Origin: Hypericibacter adhaerens
GTDB taxonomy: Bacteria > Pseudomonadota > Alphaproteobacteria > Dongiales > Dongiaceae
NCBI RefSeq assembly: GCF_008728835.1
Contig: NZ_CP042582.1
Location: 4,623,501-4,687,500 of the forward strand
Length of the DNA stretch: 64,000 nucleotides
Direction: 5' to 3'
A program made the position numbers and the translations under genes. Shown here one piece after another: positions 26,073-35,407 of this stretch; positions within the stretch are counted from its first letter, which is position 1, and each line of letters begins with the position of its first letter. The notes under the pieces were generated by a model that saw only the letters and a program-made list of their open reading frames with translations, did no database searches and was not told where the DNA came from.

Positions 26073-28331
26073 TCAACCATGCTCTCCCTGCTTCTGAAGG
26101 GCTTCGGCTGCCGCGGCCCCGATCGCCTCGGCCGGGATCTTGGCATCGCTCTCGACGCGCACCACCACGCCGCGCCCGACCAGCTCGATCCCGTTCTCGC
26201 GGAAGGCGTCGATCAGCTTCTCATAGGCCGCCTTGCGGATCAGGAACTGCGTGCCGGGCTTGGCGATGTATTTGATGCCGATCACGATGGCGCCGTCCTC
26301 GACATTGCGGATGCCCTGCGACTTCAGCGGCTCGATGAAGCCGGGCCCCAGCGCCGGGTCGTCCTGCAGCTCCTTGCCGATCTTCTTCACCAGCTTCTTG
26401 ACCAGATCGAGATCGGTCTCCGGCGTCACGCGGAACTCGAGCCGGATCAGCGCCCAGTCGCGCGTGTAGTTGGTGAGCGACTTCATCTGGCCGAACGGCA
26501 GGGTATGGACCTGGCCGCGCTGGTGACGCAGCTTCATCGAGCGCAGCGAGATGCTCTCCACCTGTCCCTTGAGGCTGCCGACCTCGACATAGTCGCCGAT
26601 GCGGAAGCTGTCCTCGAGCAGGAAGAAGATGCCGGCGAGGATGTCGGCGATGGTCTGCTGCGCGCCGAGCCCGATCGCGATGCCGACCACGCCGGCACCG
26701 GCGAGCAGCGGCCCGATCTCCACCCCCATCGAGGCCAGCACGATCATCGCGACCATGAAGACCAGCGTGACCAGGAGGAACTTGCGCAGGAGCGGCAGCA
26801 GGGTCGCCAGGCGCTGCGCCTTGGTCGTGACGCCGCCCGCCTTGGCGTTCTCCATCGCGCGGTCGATGGAACGCACGATCAGCGCCCAGCCGACATAGCC
26901 CAGCAGCAGCACCACGCCGATATCGAACAGGATGCGGACCGCGTAGCTGCCGATGCCGAGCTGCGCGCTCGGGTCGAAATCCCAGATATGGAAGGTCAGG
27001 AGCGCCGCCCCGACGACCAGCACGAACCAGACCGCCCGCATCAGCCGCTGCACCTGCTTCAGCGCCGAGCTTTCGACCGCGGGCGGATCGGCCTGCGGTC
27101 CCGTCTCGCCGTCGCCGGCCGCCGCCAGGATGGTCACGCCGTAGAACCGGGCCAGCGGGCGATGGATCAGCCAGGCGATCAGGGGCACCGACAGCAGGAT
27201 CAGCAGGCTCGCCAGCGCGCGGGGCGCCGTCTGTTCCTGCGCCCGCAGGATGCCGTCCGCGATGACGATCCAGAGGATGGCCAGATAGCCGGTCAGGAGA
27301 ACCGGCCAGGCATCGACCATCATGTTGCGGCCCTGGTCGAGCGTCAGCCAGTGGCGCAGCCGCTGGGACACCCGGGCGCGATGCCGCCAGGCCGCGGCGA
27401 TGAGGTAGACGAAGGGAATGAGGCTGAGCGGGAGGGCGAGCGCCACCCGGCTGTCCATGTCGAGCCCCATCGCCCGCAGGATCCGGATCGCGGCCGCGAC
27501 CGTCACGGTCAGGATCGTGGCGGTCACGAGCAGGCGATGAAGCGCGCGCGCGGCCGCATCGTCCACCGCGAGCAAGCGCATCCCGGCGCTCTGCGTGTCG
27601 CAGAAGAAGAGTACGACGCGGCTCACCAGCAGCACGACCGCCACGCTCTTCAGCACGATCATGAGAACCTGCGGTGCCGCCGGATCGACCGGCTCGAAGG
27701 CGGCATAGGCGAGTGCGGCGGCCGCGAGGAAGGCCGCGATCTCCACCAGGTCGAGGATCAGCCGGAACACCAGCATGCCGACCGCGACCCGGTCGGCGGC
27801 CAGCGCCTGCTCGCGGATGCGCCGGCGCACCGGCATCAGCAGCGCGCGCATCGCCGCCATGCCGACGGCCCCCGCGGCCAGGACGATCACGATGGCGCCG
27901 ATCCAACGAACGGCCCCGCCCAGCGCCGAACGATCGGCGCCGCGGGAGAAGACCACGGCGAGGCTGTCCGGGAGCGCCGCATAGCTGGCGGGCAGCAATT
28001 GCAGCCGCTCGGCATAGATCTTGAGCAGATCGCTCTGGGGTTCCGCAGCGGCGGCCTGCCGCGCCGCCATCTCCCCCAGCAGGCGCTTGCGCAGCGCCTC
28101 CCGCAGCGTCTTGTCGCTCGTCACCCCCAGCACCGCGTCGAGCTGCGCCTCGGTCATGCCGTTGGGGAAGGCGGCCAGCACGCTGTCGAGATCGGGCGGC
28201 GGCGGTGCCGCGGCCGGGGGCGACTTGGCCTCGGCGAGGCCGGTCAGGCCCAGAAGCAGCAGGGCTGCGAGCAGAAGCCGCCCGGCCCGCGGGAGACGGA
28301 GCAAAGGGAGCATCCGCCGCCGCATCGTCAT
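26073..28331 (-). CDS. Large mechanosensitive channel of the MscS family
   Basis: This 752-residue inner-membrane protein begins with a signal-like segment (residues 15-35) and an extramembrane region to about residue 140. About ten hydrophobic helices follow. The C-terminal MscS core has AGAGVVGIAIGLGAQQTIADILAGIFFLLED, DYVEVGSLKGQVESISLR and the cytoplasmic beta and alpha/beta domains. MscS channels release solutes under membrane tension. Its ATG overlaps the stop of the lytic transglycosylase gene (ATGA), so the two proteins are translationally coupled. The frame is open through that neighbour, but the chosen ATG and signal peptide mark the true start. Confidence 0.88.
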   Translation of the reverse strand: MTMRRRMLPLLRLPRAGRLLLAALLLLGLTGLAEAKSPPAAAPPPPDLDSVLAAFPNGMTEAQLDAVLGVTSDKTLREALRKRLLGEMAARQAAAAEPQSDLLKIYAERLQLLPASYAALPDSLAVVFSRGADRSALGGAVRWIGAIVIVLAAGAVGMAAMRALLMPVRRRIREQALAADRVAVGMLVFRLILDLVEIAAFLAAAALAYAAFEPVDPAAPQVLMIVLKSVAVVLLVSRVVLFFCDTQSAGMRLLAVDDAAARALHRLLVTATILTVTVAAAIRILRAMGLDMDSRVALALPLSLIPFVYLIAAAWRHRARVSQRLRHWLTLDQGRNMMVDAWPVLLTGYLAILWIVIADGILRAQEQTAPRALASLLILLSVPLIAWLIHRPLARFYGVTILAAAGDGETGPQADPPAVESSALKQVQRLMRAVWFVLVVGAALLTFHIWDFDPSAQLGIGSYAVRILFDIGVVLLLGYVGWALIVRSIDRAMENAKAGGVTTKAQRLATLLPLLRKFLLVTLVFMVAMIVLASMGVEIGPLLAGAGVVGIAIGLGAQQTIADILAGIFFLLEDSFRIGDYVEVGSLKGQVESISLRSMKLRHQRGQVHTLPFGQMKSLTNYTRDWALIRLEFRVTPETDLDLVKKLVKKIGKELQDDPALGPGFIEPLKSQGIRNVEDGAIVIGIKYIAKPGTQFLIRKAAYEKLIDAFRENGIELVGRGVVVRVESDAKIPAEAIGAAAAEALQKQGEHG

Positions 28332-29917
28332 GGCTGCGTGCCTTGCTCGGTCGCCTGCTGCTTCGCCGCCTCGATGGCGAGCCTCTGATCCTCGATGCGC
28401 TTGTAGGCGACGAAATACTTGAAGATGTTGCTGACGTAATTGACCGTCTCCTGGCCCACGCTGCGGGCCACCATCACCTCGACATTGTTGAACCACTTGT
28501 TGGGGTCGAGCCCCTGCTCGGCGGCCTTCTTGCGCAGGCGGTCGAGGCGGTTGGGCCCGCAATTGTAGCCGGCGAAAGCGAAGAGATGCCGGTTGACCTC
28601 GTTGATGGCGGGATCGTTGAAATACTCGTCCACCATGAAGCGCATGTATTTGATGCCGGCCTCGATGTTCCGGTCGGCCACGGTGATGTTCGGGATGTTG
28701 ATCGGATTGCCGGCGGCCGTCGTCGGCAGAACCTGCATGATGCCGAGCGCGCCCGACGGATTCTTGGCGCTCTGGTCGAGCCGGGATTCCTGATAGCCCT
28801 GGGCGATCATCATCAGCCAGTCGAAGTGATACTGGTCCGAATATTTGCGGAAGAAGCCCACCATCTCGTTGAACTTCTTGCGCTCCGCATCGGCGTTCGC
28901 ATTCTTCACGAACTGGGTCGAAACCAGATAGCGCTTGAGGATCTGGTTGGTCATCGAGGTGCCGACCTTGTGCCGCGAGACGAAGTCGTCGACCACCGCC
29001 ATCAGCTTCGGGCTGTCCTTGCGGATCGCCCAGGCGATCTGCCCGCCTTCCCGCAGCGTGATATCGGGATGCACCTTGATGTTGGTGAAGACCTTGGACC
29101 AGAGCTTGGCCTTGTGCTCGTCCATCACCATGGCCGGGTAGAGGTCGGCATTGACCATCTCGGCGATGGCATCGTCCTCCAGATCCTCGTCGGCGAGCGT
29201 GATCGTGACCTCGGGCTTGCCCGCCGCCTTGAACTTCTCGTTCAACGCCAGCAGGCTCTCGTAATAGCTCGAGGACTGGCGCACCACGACTTCCTTGCCC
29301 GAAAGATCGTCGATCGTGGCGATCGGCGGCGAGCCGGGTCCCGTGATCAGCACCTCCTTCACCGTGTCGGCGAAAGGCGTCGAGAAATCGACATGCTTGA
29401 GGCGGTCGTCCGTGATCGTCAGGTTGGCCGCGGCGATGTCGCCGATTCCTTCCTCGAGGCCGGAGATCAGCCTGTCCCGGCTGACGGGCAGGAAGATGAC
29501 ATGGACGCGGTCGAGCAGCTTGAGGCCGAGCTTCTTGTTGAGCTCGTCCTCGAAGATCTTCATCGTGTCGTACGTGACCCCGCGCTCGCGGTATTTGTCG
29601 GTGAAATAGTTGATCCGGTTGTAGGTGGTGAGCACGCGGATGAAGCGGCGCTTCACCATCTCGTCGAAATCGCCCTTCCAGGGCTTGAGCGCGGCCTGGA
29701 CCAGCGCGTCGACCGCCTTCTCCTCGGCGCTCTCGGGTGGCGCCGCGGTTTCGTCCGTGCCCATCGCGGCACGGGCCGCGGGGGCCAGCGTCATCGCCAG
29801 GGCGACAAGGGCGGCCGCGAGAAGGCTCTTCGGCAAAGCCAATCTGCAGCGACGGCTCAGGAGCGGCGCCAGGGTCGCAAGGCACCGCTCAGACGAAGCG
29901 AGAGCAAAGGCGAACAT
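28328..29917 (-). CDS. MltF-like lytic transglycosylase with periplasmic solute-binding domain
   Basis: This 529-residue exported protein has a signal peptide (LLAAALVALAMTLAPAARA, residues about 30-50). A family-3 solute-binding domain (RVLTTYNRINYFTD to about residue 320) is followed by an SLT lytic transglycosylase domain. The catalytic Glu377 lies in QGYQESRLD, followed by GALGIMQVLP and AGYNCGPNRLDRLR. This is the MltF architecture: an enzyme that cleaves peptidoglycan glycan strands, with a regulatory ligand domain. No lipobox is seen, so it may be soluble in the periplasm. GGGAG lies seven bases before the ATG. It is coupled to the MscS gene. Confidence 0.85.
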   Translation of the reverse strand: MFAFALASSERCLATLAPLLSRRCRLALPKSLLAAALVALAMTLAPAARAAMGTDETAAPPESAEEKAVDALVQAALKPWKGDFDEMVKRRFIRVLTTYNRINYFTDKYRERGVTYDTMKIFEDELNKKLGLKLLDRVHVIFLPVSRDRLISGLEEGIGDIAAANLTITDDRLKHVDFSTPFADTVKEVLITGPGSPPIATIDDLSGKEVVVRQSSSYYESLLALNEKFKAAGKPEVTITLADEDLEDDAIAEMVNADLYPAMVMDEHKAKLWSKVFTNIKVHPDITLREGGQIAWAIRKDSPKLMAVVDDFVSRHKVGTSMTNQILKRYLVSTQFVKNANADAERKKFNEMVGFFRKYSDQYHFDWLMMIAQGYQESRLDQSAKNPSGALGIMQVLPTTAAGNPINIPNITVADRNIEAGIKYMRFMVDEYFNDPAINEVNRHLFAFAGYNCGPNRLDRLRKKAAEQGLDPNKWFNNVEVMVARSVGQETVNYVSNIFKYFVAYKRIEDQRLAIEAAKQQATEQGTQP

Positions 29918-30188
29918 TGCGGAACTCCCATCCACGGACCCAGGACCCGGCCCGGCCATTCCATTCTATCATCGAATGGCGAAACCGCGGCTATCCGGCT
30001 TTCCCCTTAGCCGGGCCTTGACGGGCATTTTCTGAGAATTGAATCCAGGCCCGGCATGGGGCCGCGGGTCCGATCCGGGAGCGGCCGGGCAGCCGGCATC
30101 TTGTCAAAGGGCGCGCCGTGCCACAGGGTCTCCTCCCCGCCGGTTCCCCCGGACCGAGGGCGAAGGAACGAAACGACAAGGCAGCAGC

Positions 30189-31046
30189 ATGGCAGGCGAG
30201 CGGCGACAGGAAACGACAGCGATCCGGCATCAACCCCTGCGGTTGGCCGTGATCGGCCTCGGCAATATCGCGCGCTCGATGATCGAGCTCTGCTGGCGCG
30301 AAGGCGGAGGCCGGGTCGCGCTGGTGGGAGTCCTGGTCCGCGCGCCACGCGCGGCCGAAGCCGAAGCCTGGCTCGGCGGACGCGCGCCGGTGACGACCAG
30401 CGTCCCCGACCTGCTGGCGGTCCGCCCCGACATCGTCGCCGAATGCGCCGGCCACGCGGCCTTGAAAGTCTTCGGCGAGCCGGTCTTGGAGGCAGGTTGC
30501 GATCTGGTCACGCTCGCGTCCGGCGCCTTCTCGGATCGCGCCTTCGAGGCGCGCATGCGCGCCCTCAGCCGGGAACGGGGCCGGCGCATCCTGGTGCCGT
30601 CGGGCGCCATCGTCGGCATCGACGGGCTGGCCGCCGCGCGCCATGGCGGGCTCACCCGCGTGGTCTATAGCGGCACGAAGCCGGTCAATGCCTGGCGCGG
30701 CACGGCGGCGGAGACGGCCGTCGATCTCGACGGCTTGACAGAACCCGCGACCTTTTTCGAAGGCAGCGCGCGCGAGGCCTCGAGCCGCTATCCGATGAAC
30801 GCCAACGTCACCGCCACGGTGGCGCTCGCCGGCATCGGCTTCGACGAGACCCGGGTCCGGCTGATCGCCGACCCGGCGGCGCGCGGCAATCTGCACGCGC
30901 TCGACTATGAGGGCGCGTTCGGCCATGCGCGGATCGAGATCCAGGGCAGGCCGTCGCCGACCAACCCGAAGACCTCGATGCTCACCGCCTTCAGCCTGTG
31001 GCGAACGCTGATCGACGAGGCCGGGGCCGCCATCCGGGTGGGCTGA
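30189..31046 (+). CDS. nadX: L-aspartate dehydrogenase (NadX family)
   Basis: This 285-residue enzyme has a Rossmann motif GLGNIA at residues 23-28 and the aspartate-dehydrogenase sequence LVPSGAIVGIDGLAAA. The C-terminal domain has PMNANVTATVALAGIGFDETRV. NadX oxidises aspartate to iminoaspartate or oxaloacetate plus ammonia, either for NAD synthesis or for amino-acid breakdown. No nadA or nadC is adjacent; the neighbours are hydrolase and importer genes, which favours a catabolic role by inference. The ATG at 30189 follows AAGG by seven bases; the open frame upstream is not conserved. Confidence 0.85.
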   Translation: MAGERRQETTAIRHQPLRLAVIGLGNIARSMIELCWREGGGRVALVGVLVRAPRAAEAEAWLGGRAPVTTSVPDLLAVRPDIVAECAGHAALKVFGEPVLEAGCDLVTLASGAFSDRAFEARMRALSRERGRRILVPSGAIVGIDGLAAARHGGLTRVVYSGTKPVNAWRGTAAETAVDLDGLTEPATFFEGSAREASSRYPMNANVTATVALAGIGFDETRVRLIADPAARGNLHALDYEGAFGHARIEIQGRPSPTNPKTSMLTAFSLWRTLIDEAGAAIRVG

Positions 31047-31078
31047 GAGACCGGTTCCGGCGCCATCGGCTATGCAGA

Positions 31079-31138
31079 GCCAGCGTTCTCATTTTGGCAA
31101 CGCTAGTTTCTATTAATTGCTCTTGTCAGAACGCTGGC
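31079..31138. promoter_or_regulatory. Widely spaced perfect inverted repeat upstream of the hydrolase gene
   Basis: GCCAGCGTTCT (31079-31089) and AGAACGCTGGC (31128-31138) are exact inverted copies separated by 38 AT-rich bases. A related CAACGCT lies in the interval. The element sits between nadX and the alpha/beta hydrolase gene. It may be a pair of regulator half-sites flanking the promoter of the hydrolase-importer operon, or a terminator for nadX with a large loop. Confidence 0.45.
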
Positions 31139-31298
31139 CTGATTTAGCCTCTCTCGCAGAGGGGAGTGTGCGAGAGAACCGGCCAACGGTCCTCGCGGCA
31201 TGCGCGATCACGCGACGGGCTGCGGTGCTTCGGGCTTTTGGCGACGTCCTGCGCGGGTTCTTCCGCATCGAATTGAGCCGCGGAGATCGAGGACCGCC

Positions 31299-32120
31299 AT
31301 GCCGTTCGCGAACAGTGGAGGCGCCAGAATCCACTACGTCGTGGAGGGCGAGGGTAACGCGATCCTGCTCGTGCCCGGGCTGGGCGGCAGCACGCGCCAG
31401 CTGGCCAAAATCAGCGCCGAGCTGGCCTCGACCCATCGCGTCGTCACGGTCGATCCGCGCGGCGCCGGCCAGAGCGACAAGCCCGACCTGCGCTATGACG
31501 GCGCCCTGCTCGCCGCGGACATGGCGGCGGTGCTCGACGATGCCGGCATCGGCCAAGCCGATTTCGTCGGCATCTCCTTCGGCGGCATGATCGGCCAGGA
31601 GCTGGCCCTGCGCTTCCCGGACCGCCTGCGTTCGCTGCTGCTGGCCTCCTCCTATGTCAAGTCCGACGCCTGGACCGACCGCATGTGGCAGGTGCGCGAG
31701 ACGCTGATCGAGAAGCTCGGCCTCGCCGAGCATTTCAAGCTGGCGGTAATGTTCCTGTTCTCGCCGCGCGCCTTCCGCGACGACGCCGAGACGGTGGCGA
31801 TGGTGGAGGCCGCGGTCGGCGCCAATCCGCCCGATCCCGTCGGCTACAGGCGCCAGCTCGAGTTCTGCCGCGACCACGACGCGAGCGCGCGCCTGGGCAA
31901 GGTCGCGCTCCCGACCCTGGTGCTCCAGGGCGCGGACGACATCCTGGCCTCGCCGATCCAGGGCCGCGAGCTGGCCGGGGCCATCCCCGGCGCCCGGTTC
32001 CAGGAAGTGCCCGAGGCCGCCCATCTCTTCATGCTGTCGCGACCGGCCGAGTTCGCCCGGACGATCCGCGATTTCCATGCCGGGATCGGGCGCCGCGCGA
32101 CGGCGAAAAAGGCGGTGTGA
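31299..32120 (+). CDS. Alpha/beta hydrolase
   Basis: This 273-residue hydrolase has an oxyanion region VPGLGG, nucleophile Ser93 in GISFGG, an acid residue in GADDILASP and a catalytic His in EAAHLFM, in the usual order. Relatives include 3-oxoadipate enol-lactonases, esterases and amide hydrolases. It is the first gene of a rightward series that continues into a Liv/urea-type importer, so it probably hydrolyses the imported compound or a derivative. GAGG lies six bases before the ATG at 31299; the open frame upstream has no homology. Confidence 0.85.
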   Translation: MPFANSGGARIHYVVEGEGNAILLVPGLGGSTRQLAKISAELASTHRVVTVDPRGAGQSDKPDLRYDGALLAADMAAVLDDAGIGQADFVGISFGGMIGQELALRFPDRLRSLLLASSYVKSDAWTDRMWQVRETLIEKLGLAEHFKLAVMFLFSPRAFRDDAETVAMVEAAVGANPPDPVGYRRQLEFCRDHDASARLGKVALPTLVLQGADDILASPIQGRELAGAIPGARFQEVPEAAHLFMLSRPAEFARTIRDFHAGIGRRATAKKAV

Positions 32121-32205
32121 GGCAAGGAATATCGAGGAACAGGGGAACGCCTCGACGGTTCGCAAATCGCGATCCCCGGCAGCGGAGCGACGAAGGAAAA
32201 CAACC

Positions 32206-33429
32206 ATGGCCAAGGAGCAATCGAACATGGGCGGTATCTTGGGAGGAGTGACGAGGCGGCGGTTCGGCAAGATCGCCGGCGGCGCCTTGATCGGCGGCGC
32301 GGTGATGGGCGGGCCCTGGATCATCAAGGCGCGCGGCGAGGAGACGATCAAGCTGGGCGGTCTGTTCCACATGACGGGCGGCGGCTCGATCTGGGGCCCG
32401 ATGATGCAGCAATGCATGGGGCTCGCGGTCGACCAGATCAACGACGGCGGCGGCGTGCTCGGGCGCAAGCTCGAGATGATCTCCGAGGACGATGCCACCA
32501 GCACCGACGTGGTGGTCCAGAAGGGCACCAAGCTGGTGCAGAAGGATGGCGTCAAGGCGATGTTCGGCATCGTCTATTCGAGCGTGCGCGCGGCCCTGGC
32601 CGCGAACGTCGCCGAGCGCTTCAAGGTCCCCTACTTCTACCCGACCTACTGGGAGAGCAAGACCTCCTGCGGGCGCTACTTCATCTCGATGGGCGCCATT
32701 CCGAACCAGCAGCTCGACTTCTTCATCCCGTTCCTGATCGAGAAGTTCGGCCCCAACTTCTACTGCGTCGGCCAGGACTACAACTGGCCGCAGGTCTCGA
32801 TCGAATATATCGAGAACCTCCTGCCGCAGCATGGCGGCAAGCTGGTGGGCAAGGAGTTCGTGCCGTTCGACCAGAGCGACTGGTCCTCGATCATCCAGCG
32901 CATCAAGGGGGCGAAGCCCAGCGTGTTCTTCCCCTTCATCGGCGGCAACGGGCTGATCGCCTGCCTCAAGCAGTATTACGATTTCGGCTTCGACGGCACC
33001 GCGGTCGCGGCGACGCTGATGGACGAGATGTATGTGCCGGCCTTCGAGCCCGAGCTGCGCAAGGGCATGCATTGCTCCGTCTCCTACCTGATGGAGCAGG
33101 ACAACCCCGTCAACAAGGCCTTCGTCGCCGCCTTCAAGAAGAAGTACGGCGCCGACGCCATCCTCAACAATATGGGCGAGGGCCTCTATGACAGCGTCCA
33201 GGTCTGGAAGCTGGCGGTGGAGAAGGCCGGCTCCTTCGACATCGAGAAGACGGTCGATGCCCTGGGCGGCATCACCTACAACGCGCCCCAGGGCGAGATC
33301 AGCATCGACGGCAAGTCGAACCATGCGGCGCTGCACCAGATCATCGCCGAGGTGCGGGCGGACGGCGGCTTCACCATCCTGAAGGATTTCGGTAAGGTCG
33401 CCGCCAAGACCGAATGTTCCGTGGGCTAA
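32206..33429 (+). CDS. Tat-exported substrate-binding protein of the urea/amide (UrtA, AmiC, FmdD) type
   Basis: This 407-residue protein has a twin-arginine signal TRRRFGKIAGGALIGG and a Peripla_BP_5-type ligand domain. Phrases such as PYFYPTYWES, SMGAIPNQQLDFFIPFL and KGAKPSVFFPFIGGNG are closer to the urea and short-chain amide binding proteins than to leucine-binding LivJ. It captures substrate in the periplasm for the permeases encoded immediately downstream. The ATG follows AAGGA by eight bases; a second ATG seven codons later is possible. A hairpin lies in the 99-base gap to the next gene. Confidence 0.87.
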   Translation: MAKEQSNMGGILGGVTRRRFGKIAGGALIGGAVMGGPWIIKARGEETIKLGGLFHMTGGGSIWGPMMQQCMGLAVDQINDGGGVLGRKLEMISEDDATSTDVVVQKGTKLVQKDGVKAMFGIVYSSVRAALAANVAERFKVPYFYPTYWESKTSCGRYFISMGAIPNQQLDFFIPFLIEKFGPNFYCVGQDYNWPQVSIEYIENLLPQHGGKLVGKEFVPFDQSDWSSIIQRIKGAKPSVFFPFIGGNGLIACLKQYYDFGFDGTAVAATLMDEMYVPAFEPELRKGMHCSVSYLMEQDNPVNKAFVAAFKKKYGADAILNNMGEGLYDSVQVWKLAVEKAGSFDIEKTVDALGGITYNAPQGEISIDGKSNHAALHQIIAEVRADGGFTILKDFGKVAAKTECSVG

Positions 33430-33456
33430 GGTCCGCGTTCCTGACCTGCCAAAGCC

Positions 33457-33478
33457 GGAGGGGCCGCGCGGCCCCTCC
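33457..33478 (+). other. Intercistronic hairpin between binding-protein and permease genes
   Basis: GGAGGGGCC (33457-33465) pairs with GGCCCCTCC (33470-33478) around GCGC. It lies 28 bases after the binding-protein stop and is not followed by a T-run. In many ABC operons such a structure raises the amount of binding protein relative to permease by partial termination or by protecting the upstream RNA. The latter role is inferred. Confidence 0.55.
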
Positions 33479-33528
33479 CGCGATTTGTCTCCGCATGCCG
33501 CCGGCCTGCCGCTCGAGGTGATCCCCCC

Positions 33529-34386
33529 GTGGAGCCTGTCCTCATCCAGTTGCTCAACGGGTTGAGCATCGCCACCATCCTGATCCTGGTCTCGCTGGGG
33601 CTGGCCGTGATCTTCGGCATGCTCGGCATCATCAACCTCGCCCATGGCGAGTTCTTCATGCTGGGCGCCTATTGCGTCGCCACCGCGACCGCCTGGGGCG
33701 TCTCGCCCTGGTGGGGCATCGCCGCGGCCCCGATCGTGGTCGGCCTGGTCGGCATGGCGGCGCAGCAGACCATCATCAAGCCGCTCTATCGCCGCCCGCT
33801 CGACACGCTGCTCGCGACCTGGGGCCTCTCGATCGTGATCCGGCAGGTGGTACGGCTGATCTACGGCTCGGGCCAGATGATGGCGGGCTCGCTCATCACC
33901 GGCAGCACCCACATCTTCGGCTTCGGCTATCCGACCTACCGGCTCTTCATCATCCTGGTGACGGCGGCGATCGTGGCTCTCACCTTCCTGCTCTATTTTC
34001 GCAGCGATTTCGGCCTGCGCATCCGCATGGTGATCGCCAACCGCTCGATGGCGGGCGCCCTCGGCGTCAACACCCAGTCGACCGACCTCTGGGCCTTCGG
34101 CATCGCCGCCGCCATGGTGGGTTTCGCCGGCGCCATCATGAGCCCGCTCGTCGTCATCAATCCCGAGATGGGGCTCGAATATCTCTCCCGCGCCTTCATC
34201 GTCGTCATCATCGGCGGCATCGGTCATCTCTACGGCGTGATCGCGGGCGGTGTCGCCTTCGGCGGCGCCGAGGCGGCGCTCTCCTTCTATCTGCGGCCCG
34301 TCGTGGCGCAGATCCTGGTCGTGCTCATCGCGGTGGTGCTGATCCGCGTCCGGCCGCAGGGCCTGACCGGCGGGTCGCGGGGCTGA
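33529..34386 (+). CDS. Branched-chain/urea-type ABC permease (LivH/UrtB-like), GTG start
   Basis: This 285-residue permease has about eight hydrophobic helices. Family marks are LGLAVIFGMLGIINLAHGEFFMLGAY near the N-terminus and RSMAGALGVNTQSTDLWAFGIAAAM in the cytoplasmic coupling region. GTG at 33529 is the start: GAGGTGA lies seven bases before it and the residues that follow match the family's N-terminus. It ends four bases before the LivM-like gene, and the set forms one operon with the urea-type binding protein. Confidence 0.88.
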   Translation: MEPVLIQLLNGLSIATILILVSLGLAVIFGMLGIINLAHGEFFMLGAYCVATATAWGVSPWWGIAAAPIVVGLVGMAAQQTIIKPLYRRPLDTLLATWGLSIVIRQVVRLIYGSGQMMAGSLITGSTHIFGFGYPTYRLFIILVTAAIVALTFLLYFRSDFGLRIRMVIANRSMAGALGVNTQSTDLWAFGIAAAMVGFAGAIMSPLVVINPEMGLEYLSRAFIVVIIGGIGHLYGVIAGGVAFGGAEAALSFYLRPVVAQILVVLIAVVLIRVRPQGLTGGSRG

Positions 34387-34390
34387 CGCC

Positions 34391-35407
34391 ATGGCGAGCG
34401 TGACGATCCGTCCGGCACCCGCACGGCCGCTCGCCGGCCGCCTCGTCGCCTCGGCGGTGCTGCTGTTCCTGCTCGTCTTCCCGGCCATCGCCAGCGACTA
34501 CGAGGTGGGGCTGCTGGGCAAGTTCCTGGTGTTCGGCATCTTCGCGCTCAGCCTCGACCTGATCTGGGGCTTCAGCGGCGTGGTCAATTTCGGCCATGCC
34601 ATCTTCTTCGGCGCCGGCGCCTACGCGATGGGGATCCTGCTCAAGGCCCTGCCCTTCGCCGGCGCCACCTATCTCGCCATGCTGGGCGGCGTGCTGTTCC
34701 CGGCGCTGCTGGCGCTGGTGATGGGCTATTTCCTCTTCTATGGGCGCGTCTCGGGCGTGTTCTTCGGGGTGGTGACACTGGCGCTCACCGGTGCCGCGCA
34801 CTCGATCATCATCGTCAATGGCAGCCTGACCGGCGGCATGAACGGGCTCTACGGCTATCCCGAGCCGAAGCTCGGCATTCCGGGCTTGTGGGAGATCTCC
34901 TGGTACGACGCCAACGTCTCCTACTACACCGCCGTCATCGGCAGCGTCGGCTGCCTCGCCTTCTCGCGCTGGCTGGTGAAGAGCGATTTCGGGCGGGCCA
35001 TCGGCGCCATCCGCGAGAACGAGGACCGCGCCGCCTTCCTCGGCTACGACGTGCCGCAGATCAAGCTCATCATCTTCACCATCGCCTGCGCCATGGCGGG
35101 GCTGAGCGGCGTGCTCTATGTGCCGATCGGCTTCATCTCGCCCGACCTCATCGGCATCGCCATGTCGGCCTCGGTGCTGGTCTGGGTCGCGGTCGGCGGG
35201 CGGGGCACGCTGATCGGCGCCTTCATCGGGGCTCTCCTGGTGAACTATCTGCAGACGCTGCTGTCCGACGCCTTCGTGGTGCTGTGGCTCCTGCTGGTCG
35301 GCCTCTTCTTCATCCTGGTCGTGCTGTTCTGGCCGGGCGGTATCGTCGGCCTGGCGCGCCATGAGAGCCTGCGCGCCTGGCTGCGCAAGCGGGGGCTGGT
35401 GGCATGA
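34391..35407 (+). CDS. Branched-chain/urea-type ABC permease (LivM/UrtC-like)
   Basis: This 338-residue integral membrane protein is the partner of the LivH-like permease. Diagnostic segments are LDLIWGFSGVVNFGHAIFFGAGAY near residues 55-80 and the coupling region GRAIGAIRENEDRAAFLGYDV near residues 200-220. The sequence NGLYGY in the periplasmic part resembles UrtC-type proteins. Its last codons overlap the ATPase gene start by four bases (ATGA), giving translational coupling. Confidence 0.88.
   Translation: MASVTIRPAPARPLAGRLVASAVLLFLLVFPAIASDYEVGLLGKFLVFGIFALSLDLIWGFSGVVNFGHAIFFGAGAYAMGILLKALPFAGATYLAMLGGVLFPALLALVMGYFLFYGRVSGVFFGVVTLALTGAAHSIIIVNGSLTGGMNGLYGYPEPKLGIPGLWEISWYDANVSYYTAVIGSVGCLAFSRWLVKSDFGRAIGAIRENEDRAAFLGYDVPQIKLIIFTIACAMAGLSGVLYVPIGFISPDLIGIAMSASVLVWVAVGGRGTLIGAFIGALLVNYLQTLLSDAFVVLWLLLVGLFFILVVLFWPGGIVGLARHESLRAWLRKRGLVA

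Noticed and set aside
25932..28388. Open frame of about 800 codons opposite the MscS gene
   Set aside because: Gln/Arg/Asp/His-rich shadow of GC-rich codons; the minus strand encodes a clear MscS channel.
26073..29885. Single 1270-codon protein joining the MscS and lytic transglycosylase regions
   Set aside because: Only the MscS frame is continuous; its upstream part reads the transglycosylase gene out of frame. The ATG at 28331 and its signal peptide mark the real start.
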